From contig JAAYIB010000003.1 of the NCBI GenBank assembly GCA_012744295.1, forward strand, positions 1 to 26,996: DNA of 26,996 bases, in the 5' to 3' direction. A model generated the notes under the pieces. It saw only the letters and a program-made list of their open reading frames with translations. It made no database searches and was not told where the DNA came from. Both the position numbers and the translations under genes were made by a program. The first letter of the stretch is position 1. The number at the start of each line of letters is the position of its first letter. This DNA is from Acholeplasmataceae bacterium (lineage in GTDB: Bacteria; Bacillota; Negativicutes; Acidaminococcales; Acidaminococcaceae). Below, in pieces: positions 15,870 to 23,430 of the stretch.

Positions 15870-16346
15870 TCAGAGTTTTACGCCATTAACCATAATGAAG
15901 GAAATCAGCAGTGCCAATACTGCATAGGTTTCAACCATAGCGGCCATGATAATGCCTTTACCGGTTTCTTCCGGACGTTTTGCGCAAAGGTAAATACCTG
16001 CGGCGCAAACCTTACCTTGGTATATACCAGAAAATAAGCCACCTATGGCTATTGGCAATCCTGCAAAAAAGAGTGCCAATCCTTGATATGTCGTCAAATC
16101 CTTAATATTTCCATCAATAACACCAATGTTTAAAACAATGATAAAAGCAATTAGCAACCCATAAATACCTTGTGTACCAGGCAATGCCTGCAGCACAAGA
16201 ACATTACCGAACTTCTCAGGATCTTCGGAAATAACGCCAGCACCAGCCTGACCAGCTATACCAACGCCTATTGCAGAACCTACGCCTGCCAAACTGGCAG
16301 CAAAAGCTGCACCTGCAAATGCAAGAGATGTACCTAAACTTAACAT
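15870..16346 (-). CDS. ntpK: V-type ATPase subunit K (rotor ring proteolipid, Na+ type)
   Basis: This is the membrane rotor subunit, 158 aa, a duplicated hairpin with four helices. The ion site matches the crystal-defined Na+ site of E. hirae NtpK: LPGTQGIYG gives Leu55, Thr58, Gln59 and Tyr62; SGIYQGK gives Gln110; MVETYA gives Glu139. The first hairpin lacks the acidic residue, so there is one ion per four helices. Hence Na+ rather than H+ transport is likely. Third codon positions are mostly A/T (about a quarter G/C over the first ~85 codons by my hand count), unlike A and B. RBS GGGGAGGAA precedes ATG 16346. Confidence 0.96.
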   Translation of the reverse strand: MLSLGTSLAFAGAAFAASLAGVGSAIGVGIAGQAGAGVISEDPEKFGNVLVLQALPGTQGIYGLLIAFIIVLNIGVIDGNIKDLTTYQGLALFFAGLPIAIGGLFSGIYQGKVCAAGIYLCAKRPEETGKGIIMAAMVETYAVLALLISFIMVNGVKL

Positions 16347-16383
16347 AATTACATTCCTCCCCAGAACTCTTTATAAGTAAATT

Positions 16384-18243
16384 TTATTTTGTAACATCCA
16401 TATATTTTGTGCGAATCGCCAACGGCACGAAAGCCTTGCCTCCAGCCTCATAGAATTTGCCAAAAAACTCAATGTATTGCAAACGACTGGTATGAACGAA
16501 AGCCCCCAAAACATTAATAACAATATTAAAACTATGACCACCTACTAACACAATGATTGCCAAAACAATACCTACCGGACCAACTACCCACAACATCTGT
16601 GCAATCGTATTAATTACCATAGCAATAACCCCTGTTGCCAAGCCCAAGGCAAACAATCTCGAGTAACTCAAAAGGTCACTCACATAACTGCTGATATTAT
16701 ACAGAGAGAGCACACCCGATATCAGTTTGGAAACATAGCCTTCCTTTTCTCTGCCGCCAGTCAGAACAATAAGCATAGCACTTGCCATAGCCGTATATTT
16801 GCCTGCTGAGGATTCCGGCAGGTAAACCATAAGAAACAAGCCGGTAAACAAAATAAGCCAGGAAAGTTGATCGAAAACCACATTCCAGACTTGTCCGCGT
16901 TTGATTTCCATGTACATCTTCATGACCATGCCGGAAATCAAATGCAAAGCCCCTAACGCGAAACACAAGGCCAACATCTTCAGCGGCTCCTTCATTGGAG
17001 CGAATAAAAGCGGCTTCCATTCCAAGCCAAACCAGCCGCCAAACATTGCACCCCAAATAACAGTGGAGATACTGCCGAAGAAAACTACCGTCATCAATTT
17101 GCCCGCTGTTTCTTGAGGCTTGAAGACCTTAAGCGTGATAAAGAGCAAAATCGTCAGAATTAATCCGTAACCTGCATCAGAAAGCATCATGCCGAAAAAA
17201 ATGAAGTGGAACGGCGCCATCAGGAAGTTGGGGTCAAGAGAGCCCAAACGCGGTCTGGAGTATAGTTCCGTTACCGCTTCATAAGGAGCCGCAAAGCTCC
17301 CGTTTTCCATTACGGTCGGTGGCACCTCGCCTTCCTCCGGGTCGACAAAGTTGAGCTCGAACGCGTCGGTCGCTTCATTGACCGCCCGCCTGACCGCCTC
17401 GGTTCTATCCGCTCTGACCCAGCCCTCGAGATAAAAGGTTTTTTCCGTTTCTTCCCCTCGGTGCTGCATTCTTTCCTGCTTTGCCACCAGTTGATCGTAA
17501 TAAAGGAAGAGTTCTTCCTTTTTCTTCGTGACCTCCATCGCCTCAGCTTCCAATTCAGCCGCAAGAGCTTCTTTGGACCGGGCATCTTCTGCCGACTCCT
17601 CGATTATCTCGCGAACAAGACCCGTGCGTTTCGGGAAAATGACATCGGCAAACTCGTGCCTTTTCAATAGATGCTTGACCTTCGTACCTGCCGACTTATG
17701 CACAAACACAATCAACGCCCTGCCCTCGGGACTTTCGCCAAAGACTTCCATCTCGGCAGGCAAACCTTCCAATTCGCCGCTTACTTCCTCCAGGGCTGCC
17801 TCCGGCAGATATCCGGCAAAAAAAGCACTCGACTGTGTCTCACGCAAATTTTCGAGAGGGATTTCGAGGTCACGCCAAGGCTGCAGGTGCTCCTCCTGGC
17901 CAAGAAGCGTTGATGCTTCATTGCGCAGTGAGGCAATCTTTTCCGCAAGCGAGTCGATTTGCCTCGACAGCTCTGCACCTTCGTGGTTTTCATTCAGGAA
18001 AAGCTCGTAGCCGACAGGCTTTTTCCCAGCAAGCAGAGAAGCTTTGCCGCCATGCTTGCCGACGAAGCTGATTGCGCCTTTTGTCGTCTCAACCCTTGCT
18101 CCAAGTTCTTCCGCGCCGGCGAGGCTTGCACTTTCCGCCGCCTGCAGCAGCATGACGTTGCCGTCCCTCTGAAGGTTCAGGAGAATGTTGTCGCGGTCAT
18201 GCTTCAAGGCGTAAAGTGTTAATTTTTTCATTGGCACTAACAT
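16384..18243 (-). CDS. ntpI: V-type ATPase subunit I (a-type stator)
   Basis: This is the large stator subunit, 619 aa from ATG 18243. The N-terminal half is cytosolic with coiled coils (LAEKIASLRNEASTLLG and LAAELEAEAMEVTKKKEEL). The C-terminal half holds about seven membrane helices, starting near APFHFIFFGMMLSDAGYG. The essential channel arginine lies in SDLLSYSRLFALGLATG. The start is ATG one base after the stop of the first gene (TGAGATG); an internal ATG four codons later is less likely because MLVPMKKLTL aligns with the family start. The base composition changes inside the gene: the soluble half is GC-rich and the membrane half AT-rich at third positions. Confidence 0.95.
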   Translation of the reverse strand: MLVPMKKLTLYALKHDRDNILLNLQRDGNVMLLQAAESASLAGAEELGARVETTKGAISFVGKHGGKASLLAGKKPVGYELFLNENHEGAELSRQIDSLAEKIASLRNEASTLLGQEEHLQPWRDLEIPLENLRETQSSAFFAGYLPEAALEEVSGELEGLPAEMEVFGESPEGRALIVFVHKSAGTKVKHLLKRHEFADVIFPKRTGLVREIIEESAEDARSKEALAAELEAEAMEVTKKKEELFLYYDQLVAKQERMQHRGEETEKTFYLEGWVRADRTEAVRRAVNEATDAFELNFVDPEEGEVPPTVMENGSFAAPYEAVTELYSRPRLGSLDPNFLMAPFHFIFFGMMLSDAGYGLILTILLFITLKVFKPQETAGKLMTVVFFGSISTVIWGAMFGGWFGLEWKPLLFAPMKEPLKMLALCFALGALHLISGMVMKMYMEIKRGQVWNVVFDQLSWLILFTGLFLMVYLPESSAGKYTAMASAMLIVLTGGREKEGYVSKLISGVLSLYNISSYVSDLLSYSRLFALGLATGVIAMVINTIAQMLWVVGPVGIVLAIIVLVGGHSFNIVINVLGAFVHTSRLQYIEFFGKFYEAGGKAFVPLAIRTKYMDVTK

Positions 18244-18244
18244 C

Positions 18245-18550
18245 TCAGACCACAACCCTTTCTATAACATAAGCAACAGCTGCGGGAAGCTTTCCCCTGG
18301 CAGCAAGTGCTGAAGCGCGGTCTTCAAGATTTCTTTCCGCTATAACGGCCTTGGCCTTGATTTTCGCCTCTTCCTCGGCAGCGGCCACCATTCTTTTTGC
18401 CGTTTGCCTCGCCTCCGCAATCATAGCCTCGGCTTCCCTGGCCGCCTGTTCCTCTGTTTCGCGCATGATGTTGGCAGCGGCCACCTTAGCCTCGCGTCTG
18501 GCCTGAACCGCTTGCTGCTCGACTGCCTTGATTTGTTCCAATATCGACAT
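18245..18550 (-). CDS. V-type ATPase subunit H/G-like (peripheral stalk coiled coil, NtpF-type)
   Basis: This is the first gene of the ATPase operon, 101 aa, almost entirely an Ala/Glu/Arg coiled coil (EQIKAVEQQAVQARREAK, AEARQTAKRMVAAAEEEAK), ending in a short hydrophobic VAYVIERVVV. It fits the G/H-type stator partner of subunit E and occupies the place of ntpF in E. hirae. AGGTGG precedes ATG 18550. The length is normal for the family. Confidence 0.88.
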   Translation of the reverse strand: MSILEQIKAVEQQAVQARREAKVAAANIMRETEEQAAREAEAMIAEARQTAKRMVAAAEEEAKIKAKAVIAERNLEDRASALAARGKLPAAVAYVIERVVV

Positions 18551-19029
18551 TTTTCCACCACCTTTTAACCGGTTACTATAATTTAGAAAACAAAATACCG
18601 CCTTCGCACTAAGGTGAAGCCGGCATTAAATCAGCCTGCCCTTTAAGGGTGTCCGCCGCCGACTTATTTAGCGTGCAGACAATCGTACTTAACGTTTATA
18701 TTGTAACTACATTAATTAGGGTAGTATTAGACAAAAATACAATATTTCCTGCAAGACTGTTATGTTAAGTTGAAATAAAGCGGAAAAATATTTGAAATAA
18801 AGAGGGCCGCCTTCGGATATGACTTCTCAAAATGCCCGATTAGCCTATACTTTGGCGTTATGCCCGGCGGCGCAACAGCTGCCAAACCCACCTTTAGCTG
18901 TAAGAGTCCTCCCTTTGTTGCCGAAGTTTATCAGCTTGATTCCCAACTCCCGAATTGTTCCGAAGAAAAATTAAGCCGATAAATTCAAGCGGATTTTGCA
19001 TGCTGTTAGCCCTTCAGGCAAAAGATTCA
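18551..19029 (-). promoter_or_regulatory. Long structured 5' leader of the V-ATPase operon, candidate riboswitch
   Basis: This non-coding stretch of about 480 nt lies between the mapped promoter and the first ATPase gene. I see no convincing gene in it. A compact block (about 18801-18930) can fold: AAAGGGAGG (around 18918-18910) faces GGCCCTCTTT (18808-18799), CTTCGG faces CCGAAG, and an inner hairpin CAGCT/AGCTG encloses a 15-nt loop. After an AT-rich linker comes a terminator with a competing upstream arm. I do not recognise the aptamer class. Ion or metabolite sensing is inference. Confidence 0.55.
18586..18626 (-). terminator. Attenuator-like intrinsic terminator in the V-ATPase leader
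   Basis: On the minus strand ATGCCGGCTTC (18616-18626) pairs with GAAGGCGGTAT (18595-18605) in 10 of 11 positions, counting one G-U, around a 10-nt loop, and is followed by TTTTGTTTTC. It sits 35-75 nt before the first start codon. The upstream AAGTCGGC (18658-18665) can pair with the 5' arm GCCGGCTT, which would prevent the terminator. Confidence 0.75.
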
Positions 19030-19035
19030 TAATTT

Positions 19036-19064
19036 ATTATAACATATCCGAATATAGCCTGAAA
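19036..19064 (-). promoter_or_regulatory. Extended -10 promoter of the V-ATPase operon
   Basis: Minus strand: TTTCAG (19059-19064), 17-nt spacer, TATAAT (19036-19041) preceded by TGT. The -10 is perfect and the extended -10 compensates for a weak -35. The expected transcript start is near 19029. Confidence 0.7.
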
Positions 19065-19162
19065 CACAGCTATTTTAACTATTATATTCAGGATGCGGAA
19101 CTACGTAAAATAGTATTTGCATATGCACGTGATAGGAAAAGCTTATAATGTGGAAAGCTTGT

Positions 19163-19208
19163 AAAAAAAAGCGGAAAAGGCGCGCATTGCACATTTCTTG
19201 CGCGCCTT
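19163..19208 (-). terminator. Intrinsic terminator after murI
   Basis: AAGGCGCGC (19177-19185) pairs with GCGCGCCTT (19200-19208), a perfect 9-bp stem with a 14-nt loop, followed on the minus strand by TTCCGC and eight T. It separates murI from the V-ATPase promoter. Between this and the promoter (19065-19162) I see no feature. Confidence 0.88.
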
Positions 19209-19230
19209 CTCTGCTTCGAGCTGTTGCTTT

Positions 19231-20040
19231 TCATTTTAGGCTGACCAGAGAAAATTCACATTCCTCGGTTTTAAACATCCGCCCGGCAAGCCTTTTGCCC
19301 CTCTCAGGATCGGCGGTAAAGCAGATAACCGCCCTGCCCTCTCCCTCGGACTTCAATAATCCGTCCGCCGCTAAGGCCGCCTTGGCATCAAGCGCTGTCT
19401 GCTGCGCCGGATCGATAACCCGGACGCCCCTGCCCATTTCCCGCTCTATCTCCTTTTTGACAAAGGGATAATGCGTGCAGGAAAGAATCAACGTGTCGGC
19501 CTCCGCAGCCTTCAAGGATAACGCATACTCAGAAATGGCAGCCGGCAATTCCTCTCCCGAGAACTGTTCGCCTTCAATCAAAGGCACGAGCTTCGGGCAA
19601 GCCTGGGGCACGACGCAAGCCGTAGGAGCAAGGGCAAGAATCGCCGCCTTGTGAGCTCCGGAATTAATCGTAAACTCGGTCGCAAAAACTCCGATGGTCT
19701 TATTGCGGCTTGCCTCTAAGACAAGGCGCTCTCCCTTGGACATGCCGACAAGGCCGAATTCGCGGTTTCCTTTCAAGGTTTCAGTCCCGAGGACTGTCAG
19801 CGTATTGCAGGCAATAACCACCAGCTTTACTCCTTCAGCGGTCAGAAAATCCAGCATCTCCCCTACGAAAGTCCTGACCTCGACTTCACTGCGCGATCCA
19901 TAGGGCGTGCGGGCCGTGTCACCCACATAAATAAAGTCTTCATGGGGCAAGGCTTCCTTCAGACACTTCAGAACGCTGAGCCCGCCAACACCTGAATCAA
20001 GCACGCCGATCGGCGCATTTTTCTTTTGCAACTTACCCAT
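19231..20040 (-). CDS. murI: Glutamate racemase
   Basis: This cytosolic enzyme turns L-glutamate into D-glutamate for peptidoglycan. It is 269 aa, normal for the family. Both catalytic cysteines are in place: VVIACNTLTVLG with the first Cys, and LSCTHYPFVKKE with the second Cys and its His. The start has GVLDSGVGGLSVL with the catalytic Asp, followed by YVGDTARTPYGSRS. The ATG at 20040 has GGGAG directly against it; a TTG three codons later would be better spaced from that site, so the exact start is uncertain. A TGTTATATA element about 40 nt upstream could be an extended -10, so the gene may have its own promoter rather than depending on the ECF cassette. Confidence 0.95.
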   Translation of the reverse strand: MGKLQKKNAPIGVLDSGVGGLSVLKCLKEALPHEDFIYVGDTARTPYGSRSEVEVRTFVGEMLDFLTAEGVKLVVIACNTLTVLGTETLKGNREFGLVGMSKGERLVLEASRNKTIGVFATEFTINSGAHKAAILALAPTACVVPQACPKLVPLIEGEQFSGEELPAAISEYALSLKAAEADTLILSCTHYPFVKKEIEREMGRGVRVIDPAQQTALDAKAALAADGLLKSEGEGRAVICFTADPERGKRLAGRMFKTEECEFSLVSLK

Positions 20041-20114
20041 CTCCCGACTCTTTAGCTTTGCCGTTCCTATGAATTAATTATATAACATCGTCAGCCATGG
20101 CCATAGACAGCCGC

Positions 20115-20783
20115 TTAAATATATTTGACCCAAAACTTGTAGGTGCTAAGCAAAAACACTATCGTCAGCATTAGATAATCTCCCGTACCAAGCTCCTGCT
20201 TCTTCATGTTCTTGTAAGTGTTGGCGCCGAAACCCTTCAGTTCCATGCTGAGGGCAAGCGTGTCCGACTTGGCGACCGCGCGCATGACGAGGGGCTTAAT
20301 GACTACCAGATAGGAATACATGCGTTTGAAGACGTTGCCGCGGTTGGAATAGCCGCGACAGGACTGCGCGTCGAGCGTCACGGCACTGTCGGCCAGAAAA
20401 TCCGGCACAAACCGCAGCGCAGTCGTCAGCATAAAAGCGTATTCACACGGCAAACGGAAGCGCTCAACCAGGGCCTGCGCTATATCCTGGATCTTGGTCG
20501 CAGCAAGCAGGCAGAGGAAGGCCATGGTCATCACGAGCATCCTCAGTCCTCCCGCAAGCGCTGTTTCCAGCGGCGAACGAAATAAAAGCTGCAGCAGGAT
20601 CATCATGCCGGTAAAAACGGCCAGGGCGCCTATTGCGGCCATCGTCATACGGTCATGCCTGATATAGAGCAGCAGCACCAGTTCCACCACCAAAACGAAG
20701 GAAACAAGCTGCACCGGCAGAATAAAGACGAGCGCTGTAACCGCTAAGACCGTAATCAGCTGCGTAAATGCCGTTACCCTCAT
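20115..20783 (-). CDS. ecfT: ECF transporter transmembrane component EcfT
   Basis: This is the scaffold membrane subunit of an energy-coupling factor importer, 222 aa, with hydrophobic helices at both ends and a cytosolic coupling region. The two short coupling motifs that dock onto the ATPases, normally close to Ala-Arg-Gly, read CRG (residues 142-144) and LKG (182-184) here, in DAQSCRGYSNRG and MELKGFG. The second is a departure from the usual form. The start overlaps the ATPase gene stop by 4 nt. It would join the S component and the two ATPases just upstream to form one dedicated complex. Confidence 0.9.
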   Translation of the reverse strand: MRVTAFTQLITVLAVTALVFILPVQLVSFVLVVELVLLLYIRHDRMTMAAIGALAVFTGMMILLQLLFRSPLETALAGGLRMLVMTMAFLCLLAATKIQDIAQALVERFRLPCEYAFMLTTALRFVPDFLADSAVTLDAQSCRGYSNRGNVFKRMYSYLVVIKPLVMRAVAKSDTLALSMELKGFGANTYKNMKKQELGTGDYLMLTIVFLLSTYKFWVKYI

Positions 20784-21589
20784 TGCTGCTCACCCGCCTT
20801 CAAAACCAATTGACTGCAAAAATCCCCGACAGTCAGCGCATACAGGCCGAACGCCCGGGACAGTGCCGCCATTGTCGGCTGCTCCAGGCCCCACTCGCCA
20901 AGATCCTTGATGCCGTTGAAAAGCTCCTCGGGCACGTCGTCAAAAACAAGGCTGCCGTTATGAAGCACAAGCACACGTCTGGCGTAGAGGCGTGCGATAT
21001 TCATGTCATGCGTGATTAAAATTACGGTTATGCCCCGCTTCTCATTAATGGCACGCAGGTAGTTCATCATTTGTTCTTTTTCCAGACTGTCCTGACCGTT
21101 GGTTATTTCGTCCAGTATAAGAATGCGCGGCTTGAGCGCAAGCGCGGCGGCGACTCCGAGACGTCGCTTTTGCCCGAAAGACAGCGTCCGGGGATAAACC
21201 TCCGCGAAATCGGTAAGTCCGGTAGCCGCCAGCGCTTCCTCAACTTGGGCGCTGACCTGTTCCGCGGGCAATTTCTTGTTGCGCGGTCCGTAGGCAACTT
21301 CGTCCCAAACCGTATCGGCAAGGATTTGCAGGTCGGGATTCTGAAATACATAGCCAATCCTGTCGGCAAGGTCGGCAGGCTCTTTCTTCGCTATATCCTC
21401 GCCGTCGAGATAAACAGCCCCGGACCGAGGGTGCATCAGCGCCATGAAAAGCCTGCTGAGCGTTGTCTTGCCGCTGCCGTTGTGGCCCAGCAGCGCGATG
21501 AATTCACCGTCCTCGATTCTGCAGTCGATATCATTAATGACAGGTTCCCCCCTGCGGTATGCAAAATTAACTTCCTTTGTCTCAATCAC
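20780..21589 (-). CDS. ECF transporter ATPase (EcfA)
   Basis: This is an ABC-type ATPase of the ECF module, 269 aa. Walker A GHNGSGKT is at 35-42, the Q-loop at YVFQNPDLQIL, the signature is LSFGQKRRLGVA, and Walker B ILILDEITNGQD ends in Glu then Ile. The switch His is in VILITHDMNIA. The LSFGQ signature (third residue Phe) differs from its partner's LSGGQ, so the two ATPases are a diverged pair forming a heterodimer. It has 4-nt overlaps at both ends. The C-terminal 40 residues form the extra ECF-type dimerisation part. Confidence 0.93.
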   Translation of the reverse strand: MIETKEVNFAYRRGEPVINDIDCRIEDGEFIALLGHNGSGKTTLSRLFMALMHPRSGAVYLDGEDIAKKEPADLADRIGYVFQNPDLQILADTVWDEVAYGPRNKKLPAEQVSAQVEEALAATGLTDFAEVYPRTLSFGQKRRLGVAAALALKPRILILDEITNGQDSLEKEQMMNYLRAINEKRGITVILITHDMNIARLYARRVLVLHNGSLVFDDVPEELFNGIKDLGEWGLEQPTMAALSRAFGLYALTVGDFCSQLVLKAGEQQ

Positions 21590-22446
21590 AGGCCAACCCT
21601 CCCAAACTTCTCCTTAAGCTCGCTGATGGCCTCACCAATGTTCCTCCATGAGCCCAGTCTTATGCCTTCACGTTGTTCCAACTCCAGCCTCACTTGCCAC
21701 AGTGCCGGAAGCAGATGCCTGAGTTCGCGGTCAGCGTAGGCCTTTTCCGCCGCTTCTTCAAAGCAGCCCGCCGCCTTTATCTGTCCGTCTTGCAGGACAA
21801 TCATATCTGTAATGTAAGGCAGGACGAAATCAAGATTGTGTTCAACCACCACGACGGTCATCCCGTATTTTTGGTAAAGCTTGTACAAAAGCTTATAAAG
21901 AGAAACCGCTCCTTCCGGATCCATCGCCGAAACCGGCTCGTCCAGCACTATTACGCGCGGACGCACGGCCAGCACCGAGGCCAGCAGCAACCTTTGCCGC
22001 TGGCCGCCGGACAATTCGTCCATCTGATAATTCTCACGACCGGGCAGGCCGACGTCTTCGAGAGCCTTGCGCGTCCGCTCCGCCACTTCTTCCGGTGGGA
22101 AGCCATGATTCAGAAGGGAGAAGGAGACTTCTTCGCCGGCCGTCAGGGAAACAAGCTGGCTTTCATAGTCCTCCAGCATCAGTCCGAGCTTCATCGCGAT
22201 ATCGGAAACACGCCTGCCTTTTGTGTCTTCTCCCAACACTTCGACCGAACCGGCATAGCGACCTCCGTAATAATATGGTATGATGCCCGCCATTGCTTTG
22301 CAGAGCGTCGTCTTGCCGGCGCCGCTGGGTCCGAGCAGTACTGTGAAGGAACCTTCTCTGATTCCGAAATTGATGTTTTTCAATGCCAGCTCGTCGCCGT
22401 TATAAGCATAATAAAAGTTTTTGAACTCAACAGCCTTATTTTTCAT
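21586..22446 (-). CDS. ECF transporter ATPase (EcfA')
   Basis: This is the second ATPase of the cassette, 286 aa. Walker A is GPSGAGKT (39-46), the signature LSGGQRQRLLLASVLA, Walker B VIVLDEPVSAMDPEG with the catalytic Glu, and the switch His is in VVVVEHNLDFVL. The first gene overlap (ATGA) is with the S component and the last with the partner ATPase, so the stoichiometry is set by coupled translation. The final 50 residues are outside the nucleotide-binding fold. Confidence 0.93.
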   Translation of the reverse strand: MKNKAVEFKNFYYAYNGDELALKNINFGIREGSFTVLLGPSGAGKTTLCKAMAGIIPYYYGGRYAGSVEVLGEDTKGRRVSDIAMKLGLMLEDYESQLVSLTAGEEVSFSLLNHGFPPEEVAERTRKALEDVGLPGRENYQMDELSGGQRQRLLLASVLAVRPRVIVLDEPVSAMDPEGAVSLYKLLYKLYQKYGMTVVVVEHNLDFVLPYITDMIVLQDGQIKAAGCFEEAAEKAYADRELRHLLPALWQVRLELEQREGIRLGSWRNIGEAISELKEKFGRVGL

Positions 22447-23024
22447 TTCTTTCTGCCCCCCTGAATGAAGAACAGCTTTTGCGCCGGCGCGAACAGCACT
22501 TGCGTAATAAAGCCGTTAAGCACTGCCACCGTCGCAACTACCGGCAGCATGGCATAGATATAGACATGCAACGGCAGGTTGAGAATCAGCTTCAGAATGA
22601 AGGTGAAAACCGACCCGCTTGCCATTGTGGCAAGGAAACCCGTCAGGTAAGGCCGAAAACGAAAGTTGGCCAGGCCCATGCGCAGCATCGACTTAACGAC
22701 CAAAGCCGCAACCATTGCTCCGGTAAGCTCGCTGGCAATATTCCCCAGCGGAAAGGCCGACTTGGAAGACGGCACCAGCGTCAAACCGGCGACGAAACCG
22801 ATCCCGAGTGCCTGGGGAAAACTGGGATTGGTAAGCCCGATCGTGATCGAATACATCGCTATCGTCCAGTTGGGAGTCACGCCTCCGATGTTGGGGCTGA
22901 TAGTATGCAAAATGACGCCGATGGCCAGCAGAAGAGCCGTAATCGCGACCCAGCGATGCGTATCCTTGGCAGGCGGCAATTCGATCAATTCTACTTCCTT
23001 TTCCAATGTTTCTTGTTCTTTCAT
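22443..23024 (-). CDS. ECF transporter substrate-binding (S) component, probably tryptophan (TrpP-like)
   Basis: This membrane substrate-capture subunit is 193 aa with about six helices. The first 25 residues are charged and cytosolic; helix 1 reads VAITALLLAIGVILHTISP, followed by GGVTPNWTIAMYSITIG, which resembles the TrpP-type S components. The start is ATG 23024 with AGAGGAGGAAG upstream; a longer in-frame reading would run into the T-box terminator and is rejected. The T-box leader carries a UGG specifier, so transcription should rise when tRNA-Trp is uncharged. Substrate assignment therefore rests on two lines, leader and weak sequence likeness, and no transport assay is implied. It is the first gene of an S-A-A-T cassette. 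Confidence 0.82.
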   Translation of the reverse strand: MKEQETLEKEVELIELPPAKDTHRWVAITALLLAIGVILHTISPNIGGVTPNWTIAMYSITIGLTNPSFPQALGIGFVAGLTLVPSSKSAFPLGNIASELTGAMVAALVVKSMLRMGLANFRFRPYLTGFLATMASGSVFTFILKLILNLPLHVYIYAMLPVVATVAVLNGFITQVLFAPAQKLFFIQGGRKK

Positions 23025-23055
23025 ATTCTTCCTCCTCTGACAATACCCGGGAAAC

Positions 23056-23341
23056 AAAAAAAGCCTCTCATCCCTGTAGGGACGAGAAACTCTCGCGATA
23101 CCACCCTGCTTGACTGTTAAAACAGCCCTGCTCTTTGCAGGCTACGGGCCCAAAGCCGATAACCCCTTCCTTGCTAACGGGCGAAGCTCCCGATGGCGTC
23201 TACCCCGGCTCACCCGGCTCAAGCCATATCTCCTGGGCCCATTCGGAACACCGCCCTGCACCGGTCTTGCACTGCCACCGACTCGCTGAAGCCTGCCTTG
23301 TGCTCTTACTCTTCCCAATCATTGATGTTTCCTTATATATT
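23056..23341 (-). ncRNA. T-box leader, specifier UGG (Trp)
   Basis: This is a cis-acting tRNA-sensing leader. On the minus strand, Stem I has an AGTA motif (AGAGTAAG), the AGCGAGTCGGTGG and GACCGG apical parts, and then CCGAATGGGCCC, where GAA is followed by UGG (23239-23241). The T-box sequence AGGGTGGTATCGCG (23094-23107) differs from the canonical form at one base. The terminator stem TCTCGTCCC/GGGATGAGA (23066-23087, one G-U) is followed by a T run (23056-23064). It controls the ECF cassette. Confidence 0.92.
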
Positions 23342-23347
23342 AGAAAG

Positions 23348-23376
23348 AATATAGCAAAAACATCAGTGCCTGTCAA
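23348..23376 (-). promoter_or_regulatory. Promoter of the T-box/ECF operon
   Basis: Minus strand: TTGACA (23371-23376), 17-nt spacer, TATATT (23348-23353). The -35 is perfect and the -10 is 5 of 6. The transcript should start near 23341, just before Stem I. Confidence 0.85.
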
Positions 23377-23383
23377 TATTTTT

Positions 23384-23412
23384 TTGCATTTATGCCCTCA
23401 TTTCATTATAAT
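23384..23412 (+). promoter_or_regulatory. Divergent promoter for the Leu-rich protein and rrf2 gene
   Basis: Plus strand: TTGCAT (23384-23389), 17-nt spacer, TATAAT (23407-23412). It is back to back with the T-box promoter, the -35 boxes being seven bases apart. The transcript would begin about 12 nt before the ATG, so the leader is very short. Confidence 0.75.
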
Positions 23413-23430
23413 AATTCATAGGAGAGTAAT

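Noticed and set aside
18801..18930. Known riboswitch or 6S RNA in the V-ATPase leader
   Set aside because: I compared it by memory with GEMM, M-box, ydaO, SAM, cobalamin and 6S patterns and found only short partial similarities, so no class is assigned.
21673..22464. 263-codon plus-strand frame opposite the second ECF ATPase
   Set aside because: It is antisense to a gene with all ABC motifs; it has no RBS and a composition typical of a shadow frame in GC-rich coding DNA.
23025..23057. Longer N-terminus for the ECF S component
   Set aside because: It would be translated from within the T-box terminator tail and would bypass the strong AGGAGGAAG site before ATG 23024.
23238..23242. AUG (Met) as T-box specifier
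   Set aside because: It is possible by a one-base shift, but GAA followed by UGG is the usual spacing and the S component looks TrpP-like, so Trp is preferred.
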